Below the pieces are notes generated by a model. It did no database searches, had not been told where the DNA came from, and saw only the letters and a list, made by a program, of their open reading frames with translations. Shown here piece after piece: positions 7,642 through 12,841 of a stretch of DNA of 13,795 nucleotides. Both the position numbers and the translations under genes were made by a program. The stretch is from contig LUCD01000101.1 in NCBI GenBank assembly GCA_001593925.1, forward strand, positions 1 through 13,795. Reading direction: 5' to 3'. Source of the DNA: Candidatus Bathyarchaeota archaeon B26-1. GTDB taxonomy: Archaea; Thermoproteota; Bathyarchaeia; Bathyarchaeales; B26-1. Each line of letters opens with the position of its first letter. Position 1 is the stretch's first letter.

Positions 7642-8271
7642 ATGTCGGTTCACCGCGTCTTCCCTTCAGGGGGACGAAGGTTCGTCAGAATCCCTCCGAG
7701 AAAGATATACGAGAGGCTCCTCAACTACATGCGGTCAAGCCCGAAGGTTGAGGAGATAAAAGACGATAGGGAACGCCTAAGCATCTCAGCTAAGATCAGC
7801 GAGAGGCTTGGAGCCTCCGTGGACCTACGCGTACACCCCGAAGACGACTCAAGCACAGTAGAGCTCAGCCTCAGCTACAAGAGGCTCATGCTAGCCGTCC
7901 TAGGAGCCCTCATCCTCTCGGCTGGGCTGAGCATAGCCCTCAAGACTGTGCTTCCTCTGACTGCACTTCTACTGCTCGTACCGATAGCCCACAAAGTAAA
8001 CGGATCCGCAACGACATTCTTGGGGACATTGATCGGCTCACTGAGCTACTTGGAGGCGGAATACGCCAAAGAAACCCTCATGGAGGCGCGTAGAAGGTGG
8101 CGTGAGACCACCAAAGACACAGAAAAACTATATCGACGGCTCATAAAGAAGCATATGGAGACTTGGGGAAACACGAACGTACTCGAGTACAAGATCGCCG
8201 AGTACGAGAGACTTGGACTGACAAGAGAAGAAGCCATAAGAAAGGCTGCGGAGGAAGAAGGAATACAGTAA
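7642..8271 (+). CDS. conserved-looking membrane protein with a two-helix hairpin, unknown function
   Basis: A 209-residue protein (210 if GTG 7639 starts). Residues 1-80 are hydrophilic and probably form a small alpha/beta domain (KIYERLLNYMRSSPKVEEIK, then alternating strand-like residues 45-80). Two membrane helices follow, about 82-100 (LMLAVLGALILSAGLSIAL) and 102-117 (TVLPLTALLLLVPIAH), making a tight hairpin that leaves both ends on the same side, probably the cytoplasm. Residues 137-175 are charged and likely coiled-coil. The end (YKIAEYERLGLTREEAIRKA, 183-202) resembles the short helical oligomerisation tails found on many membrane and regulatory proteins. I do not recognise a named family. 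It stands alone between the dehydrogenase operon and the tRNA gene, with a weak promoter of its own. The start choice between adjacent GTG and ATG is not decided by the sequence. Confidence 0.75.
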   Translation: MSVHRVFPSGGRRFVRIPPRKIYERLLNYMRSSPKVEEIKDDRERLSISAKISERLGASVDLRVHPEDDSSTVELSLSYKRLMLAVLGALILSAGLSIALKTVLPLTALLLLVPIAHKVNGSATTFLGTLIGSLSYLEAEYAKETLMEARRRWRETTKDTEKLYRRLIKKHMETWGNTNVLEYKIAEYERLGLTREEAIRKAAEEEGIQ

Positions 8272-8277
8272 CAAAAA

Positions 8278-8285
8278 CTTTAAAG
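8278..8285 (+). promoter_or_regulatory. TATA box of the tRNA-Ser gene
   Basis: CTTTAAAG lies right after the preceding stop. A start about 25 bases downstream falls near 8307, a few bases before the first tRNA base at 8312. This spacing independently supports 8312, rather than the later GGGG at 8353, as the 5' end of the tRNA. Confidence 0.55.
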
Positions 8286-8318
8286 AACCCTCCACGCCAA
8301 ACTCTAAATGAGCCGGGG

Positions 8319-8356
8319 ACACCCATCGCCAGGGCCTCACCGGCCCCGACAAGGGG
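8319..8356 (+). other. 38-nt insertion in the tRNA-Ser acceptor stem, containing a 20-nt BHB intron (8321-8340)
   Basis: Within this insertion a full bulge-helix-bulge can be drawn. Outer helix GCC/GGC pairs 8312-8314 with 8342-8344. Central 4-bp helix GGGG/CCTC pairs 8315-8318 with 8335-8338, with one G-U pair. The 3-nt bulges are A-C-A (8319-8321) and A-C-C (8339-8341). Inner helix CCC/GGG pairs 8322-8324 with 8332-8334 and closes a 7-nt loop. Standard cuts after the second bulge base would excise 8321-8340 (20 nt). That leaves 18 extra bases (ACCGGCCCCGACAAGGGG) that must still be removed to join GCCGGGG to TGGCAG. I found no canonical BHB for that second step, although GGGG occurs at both possible boundaries. 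A nested intron is the favoured reading; a non-functional tRNA is the alternative. Confidence 0.55.
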
Positions 8357-8380
8357 TGGCAGAGTGGAAATGCGCTGGAC

Positions 8381-8404
8381 ACCCACAGAACATGAGGGCC
8401 GGAA
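8381..8404 (+). other. 24-nt BHB intron of tRNA-Ser, between positions 32 and 33
   Basis: Central helix CTGG (8375-8378) pairs with CCGG (8399-8402), with one U-G pair. The 3-nt bulges are A-C-A (8379-8381) and A-A-T (8403-8405). Inner helix CCC/GGG pairs 8382-8384 with 8396-8398 around an 11-nt loop. The outer helix is short: C8373-G8374 with C8406-G8407. Cuts after the second base of each bulge give exactly the 32/33 junction needed for a proper anticodon loop. The position is non-canonical; most archaeal tRNA introns lie at 37/38. Confidence 0.8.
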
Positions 8405-8483
8405 TCGAGATCCAGTGGCCCCTTGGGGCCTCAAGGGTTCAAATCCCTTCCCCGGCGCCATACATAAAACATCAGAAAAGCAC

Positions 8484-8499
8484 TTTTTGTGGAGTTTTT
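8484..8499 (+). terminator. T-rich archaeal terminator after tRNA-Ser
   Basis: Two T5 runs (8484-8488 and 8495-8499) begin 24 bases after the CCA. This is the usual archaeal intrinsic stop signal without a needed hairpin. Confidence 0.5.
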
Positions 8500-8561
8500 A
8501 GGTAAAAGGTTTGTATTTATTTTTCTCCATTTTTACCCACGGTTACTATTTCGCCAGAAGG

Positions 8562-8570
8562 TTTAATAAA
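8562..8570 (+). promoter_or_regulatory. TATA-like box flanked by an inverted repeat, before the winged-helix gene fragment
   Basis: TTTAATAAA lies about 50 bases before ATG 8616. TTTTACCC (8531-8538) and GGGTAAAA (8593-8600) form a perfect 8-bp inverted repeat centred at 8565.5, that is, on this box. A further GGTAAAA is at 8501-8507. This symmetric placement suggests regulator half-sites around the promoter. The rest of 8461-8615 is AT-rich with no gene. Confidence 0.4.
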
Positions 8571-8615
8571 TTTACGATTTTCATCTCTGGCCGGGTAAAA
8601 AGGGCGTGTAGTGGG

Positions 8616-9040
8616 ATGGCGAGGGAGAGTTACCGGCCTGCGCGTGAGCTTGTTCTGTCTGTTTGGGTGATCATAAGCCTCATAGTAACCGTGAGATCGT
8701 GGAGGCCACGGGGCTTTCTCAGAGTTCGGTGTATAACGCCTTAGCTTTGTGTTGGAGGCGTGGTCTCGTGTTACGGACCGCCGAGCCCATATATGAACAT
8801 GTGAGAGTCTTTAAGGGGAGAGCGGGGATTACTCAGACCACTAGGCCTTATCACCTTTATCTTCTGAAGCCTGAGGGAAGAGACTCTGTGGTGATCGATG
8901 GTCTTCGTTCCGTGAGCTACGCCCCGAAATACTTGGATGCTAGGGGTGGAGGTAAGATCAGCAAGGCGCGGAGAATCCTCAACTATATTCAAGAACATAA
9001 GGACAAGGCATTCTTCTCAACGGAGATCGCAGAGGCTTTG
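8616..9040 (+). pseudogene. 5' fragment of an archaeal winged-helix DNA-binding protein gene, frameshifted and truncated
   Basis: From ATG 8616 the frame reads MARESYRPARELVLSV and then loses register. Adding one T at the TTT of 8662-8664 continues it as LGDHKPHSNREIVEATGL, SSVYNALALCWRRGLVLRT, ..HVRVFKGRAGITQTTRPYHLYLLKPEG, ..YLDARGGGKISKARRILNYIQEHKD and FFSTEIAEAL. This contains an N-terminal winged helix (recognition helix near SQSSVYNALALC), a linker, and the start of a second helix-turn-helix. From memory, archaeal proteins with this opening are several hundred residues long; here the sequence leaves that family after STEIAEAL, at about 9040. What follows is DtxR-like sequence in another frame. 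A Shine-Dalgarno-like GTGGG lies just before the ATG. One frameshift plus a truncation make a functional product unlikely. The family assignment rests on recalled likeness and is moderately sure. Confidence 0.65.
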
Positions 9041-9395
9041 AAGGATGAAGCCATCAACGGTTGTTGAGATGGTGAGGAAGCTTCATAAGGACGGTTTTGT
9101 CCGTTATGAAAAGTATGGAGGCGTAACTCTTACACCTCGTGGAAGAGAGATAGCCGAGGCAATAAAAGAGAGACGCGATGTCTTCAAGAAGTTTTTGGAA
9201 CTCATCTTAGTTCCGGAAGATGTCGCCTTAAAGGATTTTCACATTCTTGAGCATCAGCTCAACCCGAAGACTATACTTCAGTTTACGAGATTCGTTAAAT
9301 TCATTACAGAAGCCTCTGAACGCCCCAGGTTTGTAGGGAGATAGATGGAACAATTTAAGGAGTACTGCAGAAGAGAAGAAGAAAGATCCACATAG
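9041..9395 (+). pseudogene. 3' part of a DtxR/MntR-family metalloregulator gene, N-terminus missing
   Basis: From about 9045 the frame reads MKPSTVVEMVRKLHKDGFVRY, the recognition helix and wing of a DtxR-type helix-turn-helix. GGVTLTPRGREIAEAI follows, and then the dimerisation/metal-binding domain (VPEDVALKDFHILEHQLNPKT). The EH of LEHQL corresponds to metal ligands of the family; the ancillary histidine near the start of the domain appears to be Arg here. DtxR proteins need about 40 residues before KPSTV; these are absent and replaced, out of frame by +1, by the preceding winged-helix fragment. After FVGR a TAG (9342-9344) interrupts, yet the same frame continues MEQFKEYCRREEERST to a second TAG at 9393-9395, a plausible DtxR tail, suggesting a TGG-to-TAG change. 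The position just before feoA fits a former iron regulator of that operon. If made alone (99 residues) it would lack a complete DNA-binding domain. Confidence 0.7.
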
Positions 9396-9494
9396 CATTT
9401 CTGTTAGAAAATTGAAGATTAAGCCTAATTCTTTTTGATGCTTATATCTGTTCCTAAAATTGTTGGGGTAAATTTTACATGAACCTAACAATAT

Positions 9495-9500
9495 CTTAAT
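9495..9500 (+). promoter_or_regulatory. TATA-like box of the feo operon
   Basis: CTTAAT, about 50 bases before the first feoA start, would put transcription start near 9521, inside or at the edge of the operator palindromes. An alternative stronger-looking box, CTTATATC, is at 9441-9448. The gap 9396-9548 is AT-rich and holds no gene. Confidence 0.35.
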
Positions 9501-9521
9501 ACCTAAATTAGGTAGCCCTAA
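9501..9521 (+). promoter_or_regulatory. DtxR-type operator: overlapping TTAGG/CCTAA palindromes before feoA
   Basis: ACCTAAATTAGGT (9501-9513) is a perfect palindrome about a central A. It overlaps a second one, TTAGG-TAGC-CCTAA (9508-9521), built from the same half-site. Established knowledge: the DtxR/IdeR box consists of TTAGG and CCTAA half-sites (TTAGGTTAGCCTAACCTAA). Further CCTAA half-sites lie at 9424-9428, 9453-9457 and 9484-9488. The placement over the likely transcription start of an iron-uptake operon, next to a DtxR gene remnant, supports metal-dependent repression. Confidence 0.65.
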
Positions 9522-9548
9522 ATATTTGCTGTTAGTCGAGGAAGTTCA

Positions 9549-9791
9549 ATGGAGAAGCGATTGAGTGAACTTAAACCCGGAGAGAAGGGAGTCGTCTCAA
9601 AGGTTGTTGGGGATAGGGAGGTTCGTAGAAGGCTGCTTGATATGGGATTAACGAGGGGGACGGAGATCATCGTTGTTAGGAGGGCTCCCCTCGGTGACCC
9701 TGTGGAGTTCCTTTTGAAAGGATACAACCTAAGCTTGAGGAAGAGGGAAAGTGAGAACGTTTACGTTCTTGTCGGGGAGGGAAAGGAATGA
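9549..9791 (+). CDS. feoA: FeoA family protein (first copy)
   Basis: An 80-residue SH3-like FeoA protein. It carries the family signature RRRLLDMGLTRGTEIIVVRR (26-45) followed by GDPVEFLLKGYNLSLRKRE, the small beta-barrel that docks on FeoB. FeoA is thought to modulate FeoB GTPase or assembly during ferrous iron uptake at the cytoplasmic membrane face. ATG 9549 follows GAGGA (9538-9542). It is the first gene of the feo operon, and its TGA overlaps the ATG of a second feoA by four bases (ATGA at 9788-9791), suggesting coupled translation. Expression is probably controlled by the TTAGG/CCTAA operator just upstream. Confidence 0.9.
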   Translation: MEKRLSELKPGEKGVVSKVVGDREVRRRLLDMGLTRGTEIIVVRRAPLGDPVEFLLKGYNLSLRKRESENVYVLVGEGKE

Positions 9792-10027
9792 TGAAGATGC
9801 CGCTTGCAATGCTACCTGAGAATGAGGAGGCAAGAGTCGTTGAGGTTAGAGGAGGCAGAGGCCTAGCGAGGCGACTTTCAGAGTTAGGATTCACCCCCGG
9901 CGCAAGAGTGAAGGTTTTGTTCTCAAACTCCCCCGGCCCGGTGCTTATCGACGTTAGAGGATCAAGGATTGCGCTTGGAAGAGGCTTGCTCATGAGGATA
10001 ATTGTGGATCCGGAGGTTAACTCATGA
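9788..10027 (+). CDS. feoA: FeoA family protein (second copy)
   Basis: A 79-residue FeoA protein (78 if the adjacent ATG 9791 is used). ARRLSELGFTPGARVKVL (26-43) and VLIDVRGSRIALGRGLLMRI match the FeoA barrel. It differs greatly from the first copy, so this is an old duplication rather than a recent repeat. A tandem pair of FeoA domains is a common arrangement, sometimes fused in one protein; the two may form a hetero-oligomer on FeoB. The ribosome site GGGGAGG (9774-9780) lies inside the previous gene. The stop overlaps the FeoB GTPase start at 10024 in another ATGA junction. Confidence 0.88.
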   Translation: MMKMPLAMLPENEEARVVEVRGGRGLARRLSELGFTPGARVKVLFSNSPGPVLIDVRGSRIALGRGLLMRIIVDPEVNS

Positions 10028-10722
10028 TAAGGGTTGCTCTGATAGGAAACCCAAATGTGGGTAAAAGCCTGATATTTAACGATCTCACTGGAGGTAAGGC
10101 TCACGTTGGGAACTGGCCTGGGAAGACCGTTGAGAAGAAGGAGGGAAGATGCAGGTATAAAGGAGAGGAGATAGAGATCGTCGATTTGCCGGGAACTTAT
10201 AGCCTCACGGCTCATTCAATAGATGAGCTTATTGCGAGGGACTACATAGTTAAGGAGAAGCCTGATGTTGTGGTGGATATTGTCGACGCGTCGAACTTGG
10301 AGAGGAATCTGTACTTAACACTTCAACTTTTGGAGCTCGAGGCAAACGTTGTCATCGCGTTGAACAAGTACGACATAGCGAAGAGCCTTGGCTACAAGAT
10401 TGATGTTGATGCTCTTTCTAGAATACTTGGGGTACGTGTAGTGCCAACTGTTGCAACGACAAAGGAGGGCATTAAGGATCTATTGGAGGCCATAACTGAA
10501 GCAGCCAGAGAAGGAAAGAGAAGAAGGATAGTAGTCGGATACGGAAAAGCGGCTGAAGAGCTGATCTCTAGAGTGGAGAAAGCCATACTCAAGGATAAGG
10601 AGTTATCAAGCAAGTATCCGACGAGATGGCTCGCAATCAAGATTCTTGAAGGAGATGAGGAAGTCCTCAAAGAGGCTGAGAGAAGCCCGTATAGAGATGA
10701 GATCTTGGAGGTTATTCGATGA
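10024..10722 (+). CDS. feoB: FeoB GTPase part (G domain plus GDI-like region), separate protein
   Basis: A 232-residue protein equal to the cytoplasmic N-terminal third of FeoB. G1 is GNPNVGKS (8-15). The G2 threonine is T35 in VGNWPGKTVEKKEG. G3 is DLPG (54-57), G4 is NKYD (114-117), and a G5-like ATT is at 144-146. Residues from about 165 on (GKAAEELISRVEKAI, YPTRWLAIKILEGDEEV) correspond to the helical GDI region. The ribosome site GGAGGT (10012-10017) precedes the ATG by six bases. In most organisms this domain is fused to the membrane permease. Here it ends with TGA at the exact boundary where the membrane part begins in the next gene, with a four-base overlap. It likely acts as the GTP-driven switch for ferrous iron transport by binding the separate permease subunit. 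Confidence 0.9.
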   Translation: MIRVALIGNPNVGKSLIFNDLTGGKAHVGNWPGKTVEKKEGRCRYKGEEIEIVDLPGTYSLTAHSIDELIARDYIVKEKPDVVVDIVDASNLERNLYLTLQLLELEANVVIALNKYDIAKSLGYKIDVDALSRILGVRVVPTVATTKEGIKDLLEAITEAAREGKRRRIVVGYGKAAEELISRVEKAILKDKELSSKYPTRWLAIKILEGDEEVLKEAERSPYRDEILEVIR

Positions 10723-12032
10723 GCTTGAAGGCCAGAGAAATACTTGGAGAAGATCCGGAGGTCTTCTTTGCTGAGAGCCGTTACGAATTCATAAGTAGGA
10801 TCCTACCGAAGGTCTTGAAGGGGGAGAAGCCTCTAACTCTCTCTGACTTGCTGGACAGAGTGTTTCTGAATAAGTATGTGGGCATACCGATCTTCCTCGC
10901 GTTTTGGTGGGCTCTCTTCCGCTTCACATTCGATGTTTCAGCTCCCCTCTCCGATCTGATAGACATCCTCTTCAGCTGGCTTGGTGAAGTATCAAGCTCA
11001 GTAATCGCCGATGAGCAGTTGGCAAGTTTCGTAGCCGACGGAATCTTCGGCGGGCTCGGAGGAGTACTCGTCTTCCTTCCGCCGATATTCTTCCTGTTCT
11101 TTGGGCTTTCTCTGCTTGAGGACAGCGGGTATCTTGCTAGAGCAGCTTTCGTAGTAGACAGGTTGATGTATAAGCTCGGGTTGCATGGAAAATCTTTCAT
11201 TCCGATGCTGATAGGGTTCGGATGTAACATTCCAGGAGTCATGGCGACAAGAACCATAGACAGAGAGGAAGACCGCATACTGACAATACTTATAAATCCA
11301 TTAATGTCTTGCAGTGCTAGGCTACCAGTCTATCTCCTTATTGGCGGAGCTGTTCTCGGCCCATACGCCGCCGCCGGCACATATACCATGTATATCCTTG
11401 GAATAGTTCTAGCTGTGCTTATGGCACTGCTCTTTAGAAGGACGATACCATACTTTAAGGGGAAGCCTTCACCATTCATTCTGGAACTTCCAATGTACTC
11501 TAGACCCGTCTTTAAGAGCACGTTGATCCACATGTGGGAGAGGGGCTCCCTATTCTTAAGGAAGGCTGGAACGATAATTCTAGCCGGAATCATAGTAGTG
11601 TGGTTCCTCTCAAGCTATCCGTGGGGTGCACCTCTAGAAGAAACTTATCTAGCGATTCTTGGCCACAGTCTCGAGCCAATCTTCCGCCCGCTCGGCTTCG
11701 ACTGGAGAGGCGCCGTAGGTCTCTTCTTCGGCTTCATAGCTAAAGAGATCGTTGTTGGATCCTTCGCGGTTATCTTTGGGCTGGGGGAGGAAAGCGAGAT
11801 GGGGGAGATACAAGAAACCATTAGGAGCCAAGGGGTTTTCACTCCTCTCACAGGGCTGGCCTTCATGGCTTTCACATTAATCTATATACCTTGCGTCGCA
11901 ACCCTTGGCATCATATATAGGGAGACTAACTCGTGGAAGTGGACACTCTTCTCAGTCATCTACGGATTGATACTGGCATACATAACGTCTCTAGCAATCA
12001 TCTGGATCGGTCAAGGTTTAGGATATAAGTGA
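10719..12032 (+). CDS. feoB: FeoB membrane permease part, separate protein
   Basis: A 437-residue polytopic membrane protein, the transport part of FeoB, with two Gate domains and the FeoB C-terminal region. Key sites: GFGCNIPG (166-173, Cys169), PLMSCSARLPVY (194-205, Cys198), FFGFIAKE (336-343) and IPCVATLG (390-397, Cys392). These cysteines line the proposed ferrous iron path. Membrane helices are evident at about 53-70, 113-132, 203-238, 283-298, 332-354 and 380-430. The N-terminal AREILGEDPEVFFAESRYEF is the usual linker after the GDI region. The start ATG 10719 has a perfect GGAGGT (10707-10712) six bases upstream, the same geometry as the GTPase gene, so it is a true separate start rather than a broken fusion. 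The two proteins total 669 residues, the length of an ordinary FeoB. Confidence 0.9.
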   Translation: MSLKAREILGEDPEVFFAESRYEFISRILPKVLKGEKPLTLSDLLDRVFLNKYVGIPIFLAFWWALFRFTFDVSAPLSDLIDILFSWLGEVSSSVIADEQLASFVADGIFGGLGGVLVFLPPIFFLFFGLSLLEDSGYLARAAFVVDRLMYKLGLHGKSFIPMLIGFGCNIPGVMATRTIDREEDRILTILINPLMSCSARLPVYLLIGGAVLGPYAAAGTYTMYILGIVLAVLMALLFRRTIPYFKGKPSPFILELPMYSRPVFKSTLIHMWERGSLFLRKAGTIILAGIIVVWFLSSYPWGAPLEETYLAILGHSLEPIFRPLGFDWRGAVGLFFGFIAKEIVVGSFAVIFGLGEESEMGEIQETIRSQGVFTPLTGLAFMAFTLIYIPCVATLGIIYRETNSWKWTLFSVIYGLILAYITSLAIIWIGQGLGYK

Positions 12033-12042
12033 GGTGAACGTT

Positions 12043-12555
12043 ATGAGTCTGGAAAAAAATTCCGGTAGATACATGGCGGTTTATTCTGTAGTCCTAGGAG
12101 TATTCTACATCATAGTTGGCTCCGTAGAGTTTGCAACGGCGTTTTGGAACTGGTTTATAGTCCCTGGAGACAATTTATCCCTGTTAGGACTTCCAGGCGA
12201 CGACTTGTTCGGAGGACTTGCGGCGCTAATCATCGGCGCCGTCTTCTTCGGAGCCACACCTTTATGGAAGGCAAGATACGAAGCGATAGGTTTCGTTCTT
12301 GTTGGTGCTTTACTTTCAGCAACCTTTGGGGCAGTATACTTGCTCACCCTCGGTGCAGACGGGCTTGGAACATACTTGGCTTACCTGTCAGGTGAAGAGT
12401 GGACATGGGATTGGTTAACCACGGGAACATTGGGAGTTGGACTTCTCAGACCTGAAATCTGGCTGGCCTTCCTCTCTGCACCATTAGGATACGTAGCGTT
12501 GAAAGCTACAAGGCGAAGCGAAAAAGGTGGAGAGGGTAAAGAAGTCTGCGCTTAA
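12043..12555 (+). CDS. four-helix membrane protein of the feo operon, unknown function
   Basis: A 170-residue membrane protein. Hydrophobic segments are at about 11-36 (MAVYSVVLGVFYIIVGSVEF), 55-75 (LFGGLAALIIGAVFFGATPLW), 80-103 (AIGFVLVGALLSATFGAVYLL) and 135-154 (PEIWLAFLSAPLGYVAL), so four helices are likely, with a charged C-terminal tail ending in ..EVCA. A GTG in frame at 12034 is rejected as start because GAGGTGA (12031-12037) is itself the ribosome site, five bases before ATG 12043. It starts 10 bases after the FeoB permease stop and precedes a FeoC-like gene, so it belongs to the iron-uptake operon. No metal-ligand motif or named family is recognised. It might be an accessory subunit of the split FeoB; that rests on position only. 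Confidence 0.75.
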   Translation: MSLEKNSGRYMAVYSVVLGVFYIIVGSVEFATAFWNWFIVPGDNLSLLGLPGDDLFGGLAALIIGAVFFGATPLWKARYEAIGFVLVGALLSATFGAVYLLTLGADGLGTYLAYLSGEEWTWDWLTTGTLGVGLLRPEIWLAFLSAPLGYVALKATRRSEKGGEGKEVCA

Positions 12556-12571
12556 TTGATGAGGGGTTTCC

Positions 12572-12841
12572 TTGGTTCTTAGGGAAGTGTTAAAGTACAT
12601 CCATGATCGTGGGCAAATAGAAGTCGGCGAGATCAGCCGAGAACTAGATATCCCGACAGGTCTAGTCGAATGTGCGATCCAAACTTTAAAGGACTTGAAG
12701 TACCTAATGCCGGTTAAGTCTCTGCTTGACAGGTATCCCTGTAAATTCTGCTTATTCAAATTAACCTGTGATGCAAGGAAGACCGATGTGTTCAAGTCTT
12801 ACATCGCAGAGAAGGGAAAGAAATTGCTAAACGATTATTGA
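12572..12841 (+). CDS. FeoC-like winged-helix protein with a cysteine cluster
   Basis: An 89-residue protein. Residues 1-50 form a winged helix (LREVLKYIHDRGQIEVGEIS, then ELDIPTGLVECAIQTLKDLKYL). A cysteine loop follows: Cys57-x2-Cys60-x5-Cys66 in YPCKFCLFKLTC. Bacterial FeoC has the same plan, a winged helix followed by a wing with a C-x4-C-x2-C-x5-C Fe-S site; here three of the four cysteines are in register (Cys34 lies elsewhere). It may sense iron or oxygen and control FeoB stability or feo transcription. Start TTG 12572 is chosen because GAGGGG (12561-12566) lies five bases upstream. It is the last gene of the operon. The overall likeness to FeoC is structural and positional; an independent small Fe-S regulator is the alternative. 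Confidence 0.7.
   Translation: MVLREVLKYIHDRGQIEVGEISRELDIPTGLVECAIQTLKDLKYLMPVKSLLDRYPCKFCLFKLTCDARKTDVFKSYIAEKGKKLLNDY

Larger units (their letters stand above)
8312..8460 (+). tRNA. tRNA-Ser (anticodon CGA), with an anticodon-loop intron and an acceptor-stem insertion
   Basis: The acceptor stem pairs GCCGGGG (8312-8318) with CCCCGGC (8450-8456). Discriminator G (8457) and an encoded CCA (8458-8460) follow; G73 fits serine. T8-G9 is at 8357-8358. The D-stem is GCA/TGC (8359-8361 and 8371-8373). The anticodon stem is CTGGA (8375-8379)/TCCAG (8411-8415). The long variable arm GGCCCC-TT-GGGGCC is the type II mark of Ser and Leu. The T-arm is AAGGG-TTCAAAT-CCCTT. After removal of 8381-8404 the anticodon loop reads C-T-CGA-G-A, giving anticodon CGA at 8406-8408, which reads UCG. 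Between acceptor base 7 and base 8 there are 38 extra bases (8319-8356, or equivalently 8315-8352, because GGGG is present at both ends). Removing both insertions gives an 84-base tRNA plus CCA, normal for serine. The anticodon assignment is firm; how the acceptor insertion is removed is not. Confidence 0.85.

Noticed and set aside
8436..8460. Integrated element using the tRNA-Ser 3' end as attachment site
   Set aside because: I looked for a second copy of the T-arm/acceptor end downstream and saw none, and no integrase gene is present in the window.
8163..8505. Open frames running through the tRNA-Ser region on both strands
   Set aside because: They overlap a well-folded tRNA gene and have no protein likeness; they exist because the tRNA is GC-rich and free of stops.
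8511..8615. N-terminal extension of the winged-helix fragment (hydrophobic opening MYLFFSIFTHG)
   Set aside because: It lies over the promoter and T-rich region; the family-like sequence starts at ATG 8616.
10719..10722. FeoB split as a sequencing frameshift
   Set aside because: A perfect GGAGGT six bases before the permease ATG, with the same spacing as the GTPase gene, supports a real start; kept as a finding with a test.
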